A stretch of DNA of 15,702 nt from Verrucomicrobia bacterium UBA7008 (GCA_002449695.1 DJXI01000014.1:1-15702); one strand, 5' to 3'; numbered from the stretch's first letter, positions 1 through 8,174 are shown. Program-made: numbers and translations. Notes: generated from the letters alone by a model not told the origin.

Positions 1-26
1 CCTTTAATTGCCGGAGCAATAGAACT

Positions 27-166
27 CTAGAACTCTAGACGTCTAGAAACCTAGAACTCTAGTCTTCTAGAATAGCGCGGCTTTGCCGCGCGTTCTAGCT
101 CAGTGAGCGAAGCGAACGGTCTAGAATAGCGCGCACAGCGCGCGTTCTAGAATCTAGGGAATCTAG
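27..166. repeat. CTAG-rich palindromic repeat cluster with two hairpins
   Basis: Eleven CTAG tetramers fall within about 140 bases, mostly as TCTAGAA or CTCTAG units. Two stretches, 67-98 and 121-150, are near-perfect hairpins built to the same plan: an outer CTAGAA/TTCTAG stem, an inner GC-only stem (GCGCGGC or GCGCGC type), and a short loop (TTT or ACA). The outer stems match while the inner stems differ. A small GCTC-AGT-GAGC hairpin lies between them. CTAG is usually among the rarest tetramers in bacterial genomes, so the density is striking. It is non-coding and lies beyond the 3' end of the minus-strand gene block. The function is unknown. Confidence 0.75.
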
Positions 167-241
167 GAGAATCTGGGGAAAGACCCCAATCAACATCGAT
201 ATTTTTCATCGGTCAAGCTCATTTCTTGATCATTATCACCT

Positions 242-347
242 TTCAGCCAGGGTCTGTCCCCGCGAATTCTTCAGCCGGGGTCTGTCCCCGCGAATTCATT
301 ATCGCCTTTTCAACTGAATCCTGTCCCCGCGCATCCCCCGCGAATTC
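242..347. repeat. 28-bp tandem repeat, two copies plus a degenerate third
   Basis: Copies at 242-269 and 270-297 are adjacent and differ at one base. Each begins TTCAGCC, contains GGGTCTGTCCCC (itself able to fold as GGG/CCC) and ends GCGAATTC. A degenerate third copy to 347 shares CTGTCCCCGCG and the terminal CCGCGAATTC but has a diverged start and an insertion. The repeat is non-coding and follows the 3' end of the M16 peptidase gene. It may be a dispersed REP-like element, but that cannot be judged from one locus. Confidence 0.7.
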
Positions 348-366
348 GTGCCGCGCGCCGGCCGGG

Positions 367-1608
367 TCACGTCTGCGGGACGACCCAGCTGACGCAGCGG
401 TTCTCGGGGCGGAACAGCTCCCGCGCGACGGCGCGCACCTCGGCCGCCGTCACGGCGCGCACGGCCGCGATCTCGGCCTCGATGTCGGCCGGCCGCCCGA
501 ACGCGAGGAGCGTGGAGCCGAGATGGAACATCCGCGTCACCATCTTCTCCTGCGACAGCCGGAAGTTCCCGATCATGAACTCCTTCGTCCGCGCAAGCTC
601 CGCGGCGGAAACGCCGCGCGTGCAGAGCTTCGCGATCTCGCGTTCGACCGTCGCGAGCGCCTGCCGCGCCTTGGGGGCGTCGAGCCCCGCCGTGACGGTG
701 AACATCCCCGCGTCCTTGAAAAACTGCATCCGCGACGCGATGTCGTAGCTGAGGCCGCGCTTCTCGCGCACCTCCTGGAAGAGGCGGCTCATCATCCCGC
801 GCCCGAGGACCGCGTCGACGACCGACGCCGCGTAGCGCCGCGGATCGGTCACGCCGAACGTGCGGTAGCCGAGCGCGAGCTGCGTCTGGTGGATGTCCTT
901 CGCGAGCGTCAGCTCCCCCGCCGTCGGGACCGTGAAATCGACGGGCCGCGCGCGCACGGCCGCCGCGCGCCGGCCGCGCCCCGCCGCCGCCCTGAACGCG
1001 CGGGCGATCGCCGCGCGCGCCGCCGGCGGGTCGAACCGCCCGACGACAACCAGCACCGTGTTCGCCGGCGTGTAGTGCGCGGCGATGTAGCGCCGCAGGT
1101 CGTCCGGCGTCAGCGGGCGGAGCGTCGCCGCCGCGCCCGCGACGGGCGCGCCGAGCGCGTTCTTCGGGAAGAGCCCGCGCTGCAGCCGCTCGAACGCGAC
1201 GGAATCCGGCTCGTCCGCGTACATCTTGATCTCCTCGAGGACGACCTCCTTCTCGCGCGCGAACTCGTCGGCGGGGATCGATGCGTGCAGGTACATGTCC
1301 GCGAGGATCTCCACCGCCTCGCCGAGGTAGTTGTACGGCAGGTGCGCGAAATAGACGGTCGACTCCTCGCCCGTGCAGGCGTTGAAGTTGCCGCCGCGCC
1401 CCTCGATCGCGCGCGTGATGTCGAGCGGCGTGCGCGTGGGCGTGCCCTTGAAGAGCATGTGCTCGATGAAGTGCGAAATGCCCGCCTGCCGCTTCGGCTC
1501 GTGGCGGCTGCCGCTCGCGACAAAGACGCCGAACGCGACCGACTGCGCCTCGCACGGCGCCAGCACGACCCGCAGGCCGCTGTCCAGGACCTCGATTTCC
1601 GTCGTCAT
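367..1608 (-). CDS. M16 family (insulinase/PqqL/MPP-like) zinc metallopeptidase
   Basis: A 413-residue protein of the size usual for bacterial single-unit M16B peptidases. The inverted zinc motif HxxEH is seen as His46-Phe-Ile-Glu49-His50, and the third ligand is Glu126 in the VVLEEI segment, 75 residues later, within the family's usual spacing. The C-terminal half carries the REKRGLSYD segment that forms the substrate-binding Arg/Tyr region in this family. M16 enzymes are clamshell peptidases that degrade short or unfolded peptides; no signal peptide is seen, so it is probably cytoplasmic. The ATG start overlaps the stop of the upstream acyltransferase gene as ATGA, implying translational coupling. 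The same frame stays open further upstream, but that extension lies inside the acyltransferase gene and is out of its frame, so it was not used. Confidence 0.93.
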   Translation of the reverse strand: MTTEIEVLDSGLRVVLAPCEAQSVAFGVFVASGSRHEPKRQAGISHFIEHMLFKGTPTRTPLDITRAIEGRGGNFNACTGEESTVYFAHLPYNYLGEAVEILADMYLHASIPADEFAREKEVVLEEIKMYADEPDSVAFERLQRGLFPKNALGAPVAGAAATLRPLTPDDLRRYIAAHYTPANTVLVVVGRFDPPAARAAIARAFRAAAGRGRRAAAVRARPVDFTVPTAGELTLAKDIHQTQLALGYRTFGVTDPRRYAASVVDAVLGRGMMSRLFQEVREKRGLSYDIASRMQFFKDAGMFTVTAGLDAPKARQALATVEREIAKLCTRGVSAAELARTKEFMIGNFRLSQEKMVTRMFHLGSTLLAFGRPADIEAEIAAVRAVTAAEVRAVARELFRPENRCVSWVVPQT

Positions 1609-2510
1609 TTCGCCACCGGCTGCAGAATCCACCGCTTGTTGTACCAGAACCACTGCTCGGGATGTGCCATCACCCGCGCGGACAGCAGCTTCATCGCCTC
1701 GCGCGTCAGCCGTGCGGCCTCCGCCTTCTTGTCGACGGCGGCGGGATCGGGCCGCAGCGTCGCGATATGGTCGAAGACGTGCCGTCCGCCCTCGCGGCGC
1801 ATCATCGCGACGACGATCGGCGAACCGCACCGGACCGCGAACATCGCGCCCGCGTGGCTCACGTTCGCCGTGCCGCCGAGGAACTCCGCCGCCACATCCG
1901 GCTGCGGCACGCGCAGGTCGGGCAGGATCGCGAACGCGCGCCCGGCCGCGAGCCGCTCCTTGATGTCGACGAGCGTGCGCGCGCTGCCGCGGTCGAGCAC
2001 CTCGATGTCGCCGTACTGGCGCTTCATCCACGCATCGATCTTCGGGTTGCGCTGCTTCGCCGCGATGGAGACGAGCGGCAGGCCGTACTTCGCCATCGAC
2101 CACGCCGCCATGTACCAGTTGCCGGCGTGCGGCACCATGATGACGACGCCCTTGCCCTCGTCGACGTACGACTGAAGCCGGTCCTTGTAGTGCTGGCCGT
2201 CCTGGATGTAGCGGTCCATCCACGCGCGGTCGAGGTACGGCGCGCGGATCATCTCGACGCCCGTCTGGAGGACGTTGGTGAAGCTGAGGCGCGCGATGCG
2301 CCGCAGCTCCGCGTCGCCCTTTTCGGGGAAGACGCGCCGCAGCCGCTCCATCGTGCGTGCGCGCTTGAGGCGGCAGACGTCGGTCGCGAACCACCCGATG
2401 AACGCGGCGATCCGCATCGCCGCGCGGTACGGGATGACGCGCACGACGCCGCAGAAGAAGCGGAGCGCGCCGTATTCGAGGTTGACCGTGATCTTGCCTT
2501 TCGTCGCCAC
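1605..2510 (-). CDS. LpxL/HtrB-like lysophospholipid (lipid A) acyltransferase family protein
   Basis: A 301-residue protein matching the bacterial lipid A biosynthesis acyltransferase family (about 300 residues). Visible family landmarks are the N-terminal LEYGALRFF...IPYRAA segment, the block I histidine in VPHAGNW (His128), ILPDLR...EFLGG (about 195-212), and the C-terminal HPEQWFWYNKRW signature (about 283-294). The family transfers acyl chains to lipid A precursors or related membrane lipids at the inner membrane. An oddity is that the usual H-x4-D/E catalytic dyad reads H-x4-Y here (Tyr133). The GTG start was chosen because the conserved N-terminal segment begins just after it. No Shine-Dalgarno sequence is seen, and the promoter lies immediately upstream, so translation may be leaderless. 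The next gene, the M16 peptidase, overlaps by ATGA. Confidence 0.88.
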   Translation of the reverse strand: MATKGKITVNLEYGALRFFCGVVRVIPYRAAMRIAAFIGWFATDVCRLKRARTMERLRRVFPEKGDAELRRIARLSFTNVLQTGVEMIRAPYLDRAWMDRYIQDGQHYKDRLQSYVDEGKGVVIMVPHAGNWYMAAWSMAKYGLPLVSIAAKQRNPKIDAWMKRQYGDIEVLDRGSARTLVDIKERLAAGRAFAILPDLRVPQPDVAAEFLGGTANVSHAGAMFAVRCGSPIVVAMMRREGGRHVFDHIATLRPDPAAVDKKAEAARLTREAMKLLSARVMAHPEQWFWYNKRWILQPVAK

Positions 2511-2517
2511 GGGGAAT

Positions 2518-2526
2518 ATTTTACCA
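2518..2526 (-). promoter_or_regulatory. Extended -10 promoter (TGGTAAAAT) of the acyltransferase-M16 operon
   Basis: Reading the minus strand, TGG TAAAAT is an extended -10 element followed by AT. No good -35 hexamer is seen 16-18 bases upstream. The last base of the -10 (2518) is 8 bases from the first base of the GTG start (2510), so a typical start site would fall at or next to the initiation codon. The element sits within a near-palindrome (GGGGAAATAT...ATATTCCCC). Confidence 0.6.
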
Positions 2527-2548
2527 TATTTCCCCGCGGCCGAAAAGC

Positions 2549-5500
2549 CTAGGGCCGGCGCACGGTGATCGTGCGGTTGGACCGGCTCATCGCCTCGCGC
2601 GTCCAGTCCTTCAGGAGCGCGAAGTAGCCCTTGGCGAGCAGCGCGTCGGGATGCTTGTCGGACGTGCGCGTCAGCGTCACCGTCAGCCGCCCGTCGACCG
2701 TGCGGCTCGTCACCGCGAAGTCGAGCCAGCGCTCGCCGGCCTTCAGCGGATTGACGAACCCGTACGCGTCCGGCAGGTGCTCGGCGCACGTGTAGCCCTC
2801 GGGGAAGACGACCGTGATCTGCGTGACCGACTTCTCCGCCGCGCCGACCATCAGCGGCGTCGTGCGCACCGAGCCCGTCAGCGGCAGGATCGGCTTGTAG
2901 AACGCCGGCACCGTCAGCGTGATCGCGCCGTCCGCCACCGTCGCGAAGTCGGGGATGTACGCGCTGTACGACAGCCGCGCGGGATAGCCCTCGATGTCCG
3001 TCACCAGATCCTGCGTCGCGCTCGCCGCCTGCGCGAGGTTCCCGAGCAGCGCCTGGAAGTGGCGGCTGCGCTCCTCGGCGAGCATCTCCGCGTACTCCTT
3101 GCGGAACGCGCCCACGCCCGGGCCGTACGTCGTCTCCACCACGTCGACGTCCGCCGCGCCGTTCTCGCGCACGGTGATCGTCATCTCGGCGACGGATTCC
3201 GACGCGAGGTCGGCCGCGCTCTTCGCGACGACGCCGAACGCGCCCGTCGCGGGATCGAGGTAGTGCGCGCCGTCGTAGGCCGTCGCGCCCACGGGCGTAT
3301 ATTCGTTCTCGGTGCCGAGGAAGTACGTCGTCCGCGTCCCGCCCCACAGGAGGAAGCCGCCCTCGCGCACCGTCACGCGGCAGAGCGCCGCCGCGAACGC
3401 CGTCTCCTTCGGCTTCTCGAACATGTCGAGGCGCTGGAGCGCCGCCGCGTCGTTCGCGTCCGGCGCGGCGAACACCACGTCGGCGTCGTAGCCCGCGCCC
3501 TTCAGGAGCGCGCAGAGCGTGCGCACGTAGTCGAGCCGCGTCGCGTAGCGCTCCTTGAGCACGGTGGCGGGATCGGTCAGCTGCGCGGCGAGCGGCAGTT
3601 CGTAGAGGGCGGGCCCCGCGAGCCGGACGTGCTTCGCCATCCAGTTGCGGATCTCCTCCAGCGTCGTCGCCTCGACCGCGCCCGCGAGCGGCTTCACGTC
3701 CGCCGCGGCCCGCAGCCGCGCCGCCGCCTGCGCGAAGTCGCCCTTCGAGACGATCGCGTGTTCGCGCCACAGCACGCCGTCGGGCTGCATCGGCTCGGCC
3801 TTGATCGACGCGGGCGCGCCTTCGAAGACGAAATGCTCGCCCGCGCCGTCGATGACCACGGTCATGCGGTCCACGGGCTCGGAGCTGTCGAAGTAGCGCC
3901 GCGCGTAGAACGCCGCCGGCGCGTTCGTGACCGTCGTGCGCGTCGTGTAGGTGATGACGCTGCCGACCTCGACCGACGGCAGGTTCACGACGAGCTTCTT
4001 CGACGCGGGATAGCGCGGCGCGGACGACGCCCAGTCGCAGTCGAAGAGGTTGATCTCCTTCTCGCCGACCGTCGCGACCGTGCCGTCCCTGTTCGTCACC
4101 GTCGCGGAGACGAGCTCGACCTTCTTCCACGTCGGGTTGAAGTGGAACGTCAGCTCCGACGAGTTCTTCTTGCCGTCGTACGTCAGGATCTCCTTCGAGA
4201 CCGTCTGCTCGATCGTCCAGTTGTACGCGTCCCGGAGCGTGACCGCCTCGCGGCTGTCGAGGTAGCGGACGTTCGCGTTGGCGAGCGCGTCCTTCGCGAA
4301 GACGGGCCGCTTGCGCTCCGACGCCTCCACGCGCTTGATGCTCTCGCGCACGCCCGGGTAGTCCTCCGCCGAAATCTCCACGGTGTCGATCGCGAGGCTG
4401 CGGCGCGCGGTGAAGACGCCGTCCGCGACGCGGTACGTGCGGCTGAACGCATAGCCGCCCTTGATCGCGATGTCGTCCGGCAGCGACAGGACCGCGCCCA
4501 CCGACTCGCCGAGACGGACCGTCAGCGTCTCCTCGACCTTCGCCGTCGAATCGATGTCGAGCGGGAAGCGGCGCTTCTCGAGCGAGGTCGCGCCGCTCAA
4601 GAGCCAGTTCGCCGCGCCGAACTGGCGCGAGAGGAGGGGCGCGACGAACTCGTCGCGCGTCTCGCCGCGCACGAGCGTCTCCGGCACCTTCACGAGGATG
4701 CGCGCCGCGAGCGGCCGCGCCGTGTCCTGCAGATCCGCCGGCTCGATCGTCAGGTCCAGGAGCTCCGAACCCGCCGCCGCGTTGCGCACGAGCCGCTCGA
4801 ACATCTGGCGGCGGTCGTCGGGCTTCTGGCGCAGGAAGACGCCGCGGTAGATCGTGTCGTTGAAGCCGAGGAAGTCGATGCGCGCGTCGAGCAGCACCGA
4901 GCCGTCCTTGGCGAGCGACCCGTCCGAGACGATCCGCACCTTGTTCGCCTCGGCGGGCGGCACCTGCGAGACGTGCAGGTCCTCGCCGTACGGCGTCGCC
5001 ACGAGGTAGGAGCGGTCGCTGAGGTAGGCCGGCATCAGGTCGCGGCTCGATTCGTTCGTCGGGTCCATCAGGATGAAGCCGTCCCTGTTCGCCGCCGCGG
5101 AACCGGGCGCGCGCACGGCGACGATGGCGTGGTTGAAGTAGGGCTGCGGCACCTCCCGGTCCATCTTCGCGCCGGCGTGGATGAGCACGGGATACGCCTC
5201 GAGGCCCGCGATGCGCAGCATCGCCACGAGGAGCGCCGCCTTGTCGCGGCAGACGCCGTAGCGGTTGCTGAAGGTGATCTCCACGTCGTGCGGCGCGTAG
5301 CCGGGCGAGGTGTCCTCCATCGTCAGGCCCATGTAGCGGATCTCCTGCGCCACCCACTTGTAGATGGCCTTGATCCGCGGCAGATCCGCCGCGTCCGTCG
5401 CCGCCAGGATCTCCTCCACCTTGTTCGTGATGCCGGCGGTCGTCTTCTCGAGGTGCGGGACGCTCAGGTCCCAGTACCACTTCGAGAGCGTCGGCCAGTC

Positions 5501-6241
5501 CTTCGCGGTCGAGACGCGCACGTGCTGCACCTGCGTGTAAAAGGGCGGCATGTCCGGCTCCTCGAACGCCTGCGGCGCGTCCGTGACCGTCCACGTGTAG
5601 CGGATGCGGCCGTCCGGCAGCGTCTCTTCCGCGTAGTCCACGTTGCCGAGCGGGTGGCGCACGGCGGTGTTGACGAGCGGGCGCTCCTTCGGCGCGATGA
5701 AGGTGATGGTGCGGTGGAGCATCGGCACCGCCCATTCGAGCACCGCGATGTCCGCGAACTGGTTCTCGACGCGCGACTTGAAGTTCTGGCGGCGCGTCGC
5801 ATACTTCAGCACGTCGCCGACCTTGAGCCCGGGGACGGAGCAGACGACCTTGCGCGCCTCAGGGTCGTAGATGTTCTCGCTCGCCGAGGCGTTGTCCGTC
5901 GTCTCCTTCGTCGTCGCCGCGACGTCGATCGCGCGCTCGACGCCGTCCGGGCCGATGGCCGAGACGCGCACGATCTCCGCGACGCCGTAGCGGCGGTTGA
6001 AGCCGACCGAGATCGTGCTCTCGTCGATCCGCCCCTTCTCGGTCAGGATCTTGATGGCCTGCTCCTCGACGGCGACGAACGAGCCGTCCGGCTGGAATTC
6101 CGTCGTCGCGGCGCTGTCGACCAGCACCGAATCCGCGTCGGGATACTTTTCCAGCGTGACGTCATCGTAGATGCCGAACGCCGACAGGGCGGCGAGTCCC
6201 CCGACCGCCGCGACCATCATGACCATCCAGTTCCTGTTCAT
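2549..6241 (-). CDS. Large exported DUF3857-transglutaminase protein with a second, degenerate transglutaminase unit
   Basis: A 1230-residue protein. Residues 1-22 form a hydrophobic signal/anchor segment, so it is probably exported. A DUF3857-like domain (about 30-240) precedes a transglutaminase-like domain with the full triad: Cys331 in RYGVCRDK, His371 in YFNHAIV and Asp393 in LMDPTN. After a beta-rich linker the plan repeats: a second DUF3857-like region (about 665-800), then a transglutaminase-like region (about 855-1000). There the catalytic position reads YATRLDY, with Arg902 in place of Cys, and the His position looks replaced by Tyr; an Asp in YLDPATG remains. Such proteins are seen near polysaccharide and envelope genes in Bacteroidetes and PVC bacteria, but their substrates are unknown. 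The internal ATG at 6241 was preferred over an upstream GTG at 6286 because it places the signal peptide at the N terminus. It has its own promoter. Confidence 0.9.
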   Translation of the reverse strand: MNRNWMVMMVAAVGGLAALSAFGIYDDVTLEKYPDADSVLVDSAATTEFQPDGSFVAVEEQAIKILTEKGRIDESTISVGFNRRYGVAEIVRVSAIGPDGVERAIDVAATTKETTDNASASENIYDPEARKVVCSVPGLKVGDVLKYATRRQNFKSRVENQFADIAVLEWAVPMLHRTITFIAPKERPLVNTAVRHPLGNVDYAEETLPDGRIRYTWTVTDAPQAFEEPDMPPFYTQVQHVRVSTAKDWPTLSKWYWDLSVPHLEKTTAGITNKVEEILAATDAADLPRIKAIYKWVAQEIRYMGLTMEDTSPGYAPHDVEITFSNRYGVCRDKAALLVAMLRIAGLEAYPVLIHAGAKMDREVPQPYFNHAIVAVRAPGSAAANRDGFILMDPTNESSRDLMPAYLSDRSYLVATPYGEDLHVSQVPPAEANKVRIVSDGSLAKDGSVLLDARIDFLGFNDTIYRGVFLRQKPDDRRQMFERLVRNAAAGSELLDLTIEPADLQDTARPLAARILVKVPETLVRGETRDEFVAPLLSRQFGAANWLLSGATSLEKRRFPLDIDSTAKVEETLTVRLGESVGAVLSLPDDIAIKGGYAFSRTYRVADGVFTARRSLAIDTVEISAEDYPGVRESIKRVEASERKRPVFAKDALANANVRYLDSREAVTLRDAYNWTIEQTVSKEILTYDGKKNSSELTFHFNPTWKKVELVSATVTNRDGTVATVGEKEINLFDCDWASSAPRYPASKKLVVNLPSVEVGSVITYTTRTTVTNAPAAFYARRYFDSSEPVDRMTVVIDGAGEHFVFEGAPASIKAEPMQPDGVLWREHAIVSKGDFAQAAARLRAAADVKPLAGAVEATTLEEIRNWMAKHVRLAGPALYELPLAAQLTDPATVLKERYATRLDYVRTLCALLKGAGYDADVVFAAPDANDAAALQRLDMFEKPKETAFAAALCRVTVREGGFLLWGGTRTTYFLGTENEYTPVGATAYDGAHYLDPATGAFGVVAKSAADLASESVAEMTITVRENGAADVDVVETTYGPGVGAFRKEYAEMLAEERSRHFQALLGNLAQAASATQDLVTDIEGYPARLSYSAYIPDFATVADGAITLTVPAFYKPILPLTGSVRTTPLMVGAAEKSVTQITVVFPEGYTCAEHLPDAYGFVNPLKAGERWLDFAVTSRTVDGRLTVTLTRTSDKHPDALLAKGYFALLKDWTREAMSRSNRTITVRRP

Positions 6242-6276
6242 AGGCAGAGTTACCCTGTTTCGAGTCCCAAACAATT

Positions 6277-6311
6277 CACCACCCACTTCCCCCCTTGGAA
6301 AATGAGTGGTG
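6277..6311 (-). promoter_or_regulatory. Stable hairpin at the 5' end of the transglutaminase mRNA
   Basis: On the minus strand, CACCACTCATTTTCC and GGGAAGTGGGTGGTG flank a 5-base loop (AAGGG). All 15 positions pair in RNA, three of them as G-U. On the plus strand the same positions give mismatches, so the structure belongs to the minus-strand transcript. It starts within a few bases of the predicted transcription start and ends about 36 bases before the chosen ATG. At least 11 bp would lie inside the transcript if transcription starts near 6307. Confidence 0.6.
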
Positions 6312-6314
6312 GAT

Positions 6315-6344
6315 AGTATATCAAAAACTGCCGCCCCGCGTCAG
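6315..6344 (-). promoter_or_regulatory. Promoter of the transglutaminase gene (CTGACG-N18-TATACT, extended -10)
   Basis: The minus strand shows TGATATACT (6315-6323), an extended -10, with CTGACG (6339-6344) 18 bases upstream as -35. The -35 hexamer contains the TGA stop codon of fucI. The same CTGACG-N18-TGA-TATACT arrangement precedes fucI itself. Confidence 0.65.
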
Positions 6345-8143
6345 CGGTTGGTGGCGTAGAGCGGGCCGAAGTTCCTGCACGCGCGGTAGTCGGCGCCCGT
6401 CGGGTCGTCGGACGCGCCGAAAAGCCCCCAGCAGTGCGGCTGGAAGACCTGCTCCTCCGGCACGTTGTGCATCGCGACGGGGATGCGCAGCATCGACGCG
6501 AGCGTGATGAGGTCCGCGCCGATGTGGCCGTAGGCAATCGCGCCGTGGTTCGCGGCCCAGGCGTTCATGACGGAGTAGACGTCCTTGAAGAAGCCCTTGC
6601 CCGTCAGCCGCGGCGTGAACCACGTACACGGCCACTCGGGGTTCGTGCGCTCCATCAGCGTCTTCTGCTGCTGCGCGTCGAGCTCGACGGACCAGCCTTC
6701 CGCGATCTGGAGGACGGGACCCTGGCCCTTCACGATGGAGATGCGGATCATGGTGAGCGGCAGGCCCTTCGGCGTCAGGAACGAGCTGGAGAAGCCGCCG
6801 CCGCGGAAATACTCGACGCCCGCCGGCACCCACTTCGTCGCCTTCAGTGTCGCGTCGATATCCTTCTGCGTGACGTCCCACCAGTTCTTGAAGACCGGCC
6901 TGCCCTTCTCCTTCATCGCGCCCGCCGCGTCGAGGCAGCACGAGCCCGAGTTGAGCAGATGGATGATGCCCGCCTTCGCGTCCTTCGGCAGGCCCCTGCC
7001 CGTCGCGCGCTTCACGGCCGCGTCGCTCCAGTACGTGCGCACGTCCGCGAACATCGACGCCTTGTTGGTGAGCAGCCACATCAGGAGCATGCAGATGCCG
7101 TTGAGCGAGTCGTTTTCCGTCGCGAGGATCTGCGGCATCTTCTTCCCGTTCCAGTCGAACGACGAGTTGCACATCACCTCCGCGACGTCGCCGTTCGGCC
7201 AGTGGTCGGTCCACTGGCGCTGGCCCTGGAAGCCGCCCGCGATCGCGTTGCGGCCCACCGCCTCCTCGCCGAAGCCCATCTCCTGGAGCTTCGGGTTGCT
7301 GACCATCATGTCGCGGATGATGATCGCCATCTTCGCGATGAATTCCCAGTCCCTGTCCTTCGCGGCGCGCGACTTCTGGATCTTGGGCGGGTTGTAGTCC
7401 CGGCCCTCCTTGAGGTTCTGGCGCATCCACGCGAGCGCCTTCTCGTACTCGTCCCTGTCGTAGATGCCCTCCTCGATGCGGCGGAGGATTTCGCACTCGT
7501 CCATGTTCTCGGGCGCGAGGCCGAGGTAGTCCTGCATGAAGTCCACGTCGACGAACGAGCCCGCGATGCCCATCGCGGACGTGCCGATCGACAGGTAGCT
7601 CTTGCCCTTCATCATCGCGACGGCGAGACCGGCCTTGGCGAAGCGCAGGATCTTCTCCGCGACGTCGGCGGGAATCCGGTCGGACTCGTCGCGGTTCTGC
7701 ACCTCGTGTCCGTAGATGCCGTACGCCGGCATGCCGCGCTGCGCGTAGCCCGCGAGCATGCACGCGAGGTAGACGGCGCCGGGGCGCTCCGTGCCGTTGA
7801 AGCCCCAGACGGCCTTGGGAATCTGCGGATCGAGATCCATCGTCTCGGTGCCGTAGCACCAGCACGGCGTCACGGAGAGCGAGACGCCGACGTTGCTGTC
7901 GCGGAACTTGTTCGCGCACAGCGCCGCCTCGTACCGCCCGCCGATCGTCGTGTCGGCGATGACGCACTGGACGGGCGAGCCGTCGGGATAGCGCAGGTTG
8001 TCGCTGATCAGCTTCGCGGCCGCGCGGGCCATGTCCATCGTCTGTGTTTCGAGCGACTCGCGCACGCCGCGCCGGCGGCCGTCGATGATGGGCCGGATGC
8101 CGACCTTCGGAAAGCCGTTCATGTCAAAGACTGTCGTTGCCAT
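6341..8143 (-). CDS. fucI: L-fucose isomerase
   Basis: A 600-residue protein that aligns throughout with E. coli FucI (591 residues). Shared stretches include [64 protein letters not shown] and [11 protein letters not shown]. Metal and catalytic residues are present: Glu343 in ATENDSLNG, Asp367 in FADVRTYW and His559 in VAMHN, corresponding to E. coli Glu337, Asp361 and His528. It converts L-fucose to L-fuculose (and D-arabinose to D-ribulose) with Mn2+ in the cytoplasm, the first step of fucose catabolism. The ATG at 8143 was chosen because AGGGGGAA lies just upstream; an earlier in-frame ATG at 8194 would precede the promoter. No fuculokinase, aldolase or fucose permease gene is adjacent, so the pathway must be completed elsewhere. 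Confidence 0.97.
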   Translation of the reverse strand: MATTVFDMNGFPKVGIRPIIDGRRRGVRESLETQTMDMARAAAKLISDNLRYPDGSPVQCVIADTTIGGRYEAALCANKFRDSNVGVSLSVTPCWCYGTETMDLDPQIPKAVWGFNGTERPGAVYLACMLAGYAQRGMPAYGIYGHEVQNRDESDRIPADVAEKILRFAKAGLAVAMMKGKSYLSIGTSAMGIAGSFVDVDFMQDYLGLAPENMDECEILRRIEEGIYDRDEYEKALAWMRQNLKEGRDYNPPKIQKSRAAKDRDWEFIAKMAIIIRDMMVSNPKLQEMGFGEEAVGRNAIAGGFQGQRQWTDHWPNGDVAEVMCNSSFDWNGKKMPQILATENDSLNGICMLLMWLLTNKASMFADVRTYWSDAAVKRATGRGLPKDAKAGIIHLLNSGSCCLDAAGAMKEKGRPVFKNWWDVTQKDIDATLKATKWVPAGVEYFRGGGFSSSFLTPKGLPLTMIRISIVKGQGPVLQIAEGWSVELDAQQQKTLMERTNPEWPCTWFTPRLTGKGFFKDVYSVMNAWAANHGAIAYGHIGADLITLASMLRIPVAMHNVPEEQVFQPHCWGLFGASDDPTGADYRACRNFGPLYATNR

Positions 8144-8162
8144 ATTGTTCCCCCTGTAGATT

Positions 8163-8174
8163 GTTGATGTCAAC
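8163..8174. promoter_or_regulatory. Possible operator GTTGA-TG-TCAAC in the fucI leader
   Basis: A perfect palindrome with 5-base arms and a 2-base centre, lying at about +5 to +16 of the predicted fucI transcript, between the -10 and the Shine-Dalgarno sequence. The position suits a repressor site, but the arms are short and no regulator gene is adjacent. The 11-mer ATTGTTGATGT (8160-8170), which covers half of it, recurs upstream of the EamA gene at 10214-10224. Confidence 0.3.

Larger units (their letters stand above)
1..366. other. Gene-free left flank
   Basis: No credible coding frame is seen in this 366-base stretch. It holds the CTAG palindrome cluster, an AT-richer spacer (about 180-241) and the 28-bp tandem repeats. 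A rho-independent terminator for the leftward M16 gene was looked for and not found; the GC-rich inverted repeats at 350-370 have no T run after them. Confidence 0.6.

Noticed and set aside
226..2175. A 649-codon plus-strand frame over the M16 and acyltransferase genes
   Set aside because: Antisense shadow: arginine-rich, no family resemblance, while both minus-strand genes show complete catalytic motifs.
2651..6316. A 1221-codon open frame on the plus strand, antisense to the transglutaminase gene
   Set aside because: It is Arg/Leu/Val-rich with no domain, no ribosome-binding site and mirrors the codon bias of the real gene; it is a GC-bias shadow.
6324..6344. Possible rho-independent terminator after fucI (short GC hairpins before TTTTT)
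   Set aside because: The best stem is only about 4 bp and the T run is part of the promoter spacer of the next gene.
6434..8167. A 577-codon plus-strand frame opposite fucI
   Set aside because: Shadow of a near full-length fucI orthologue; composition dominated by Arg, Val, Asp and His with no domain.
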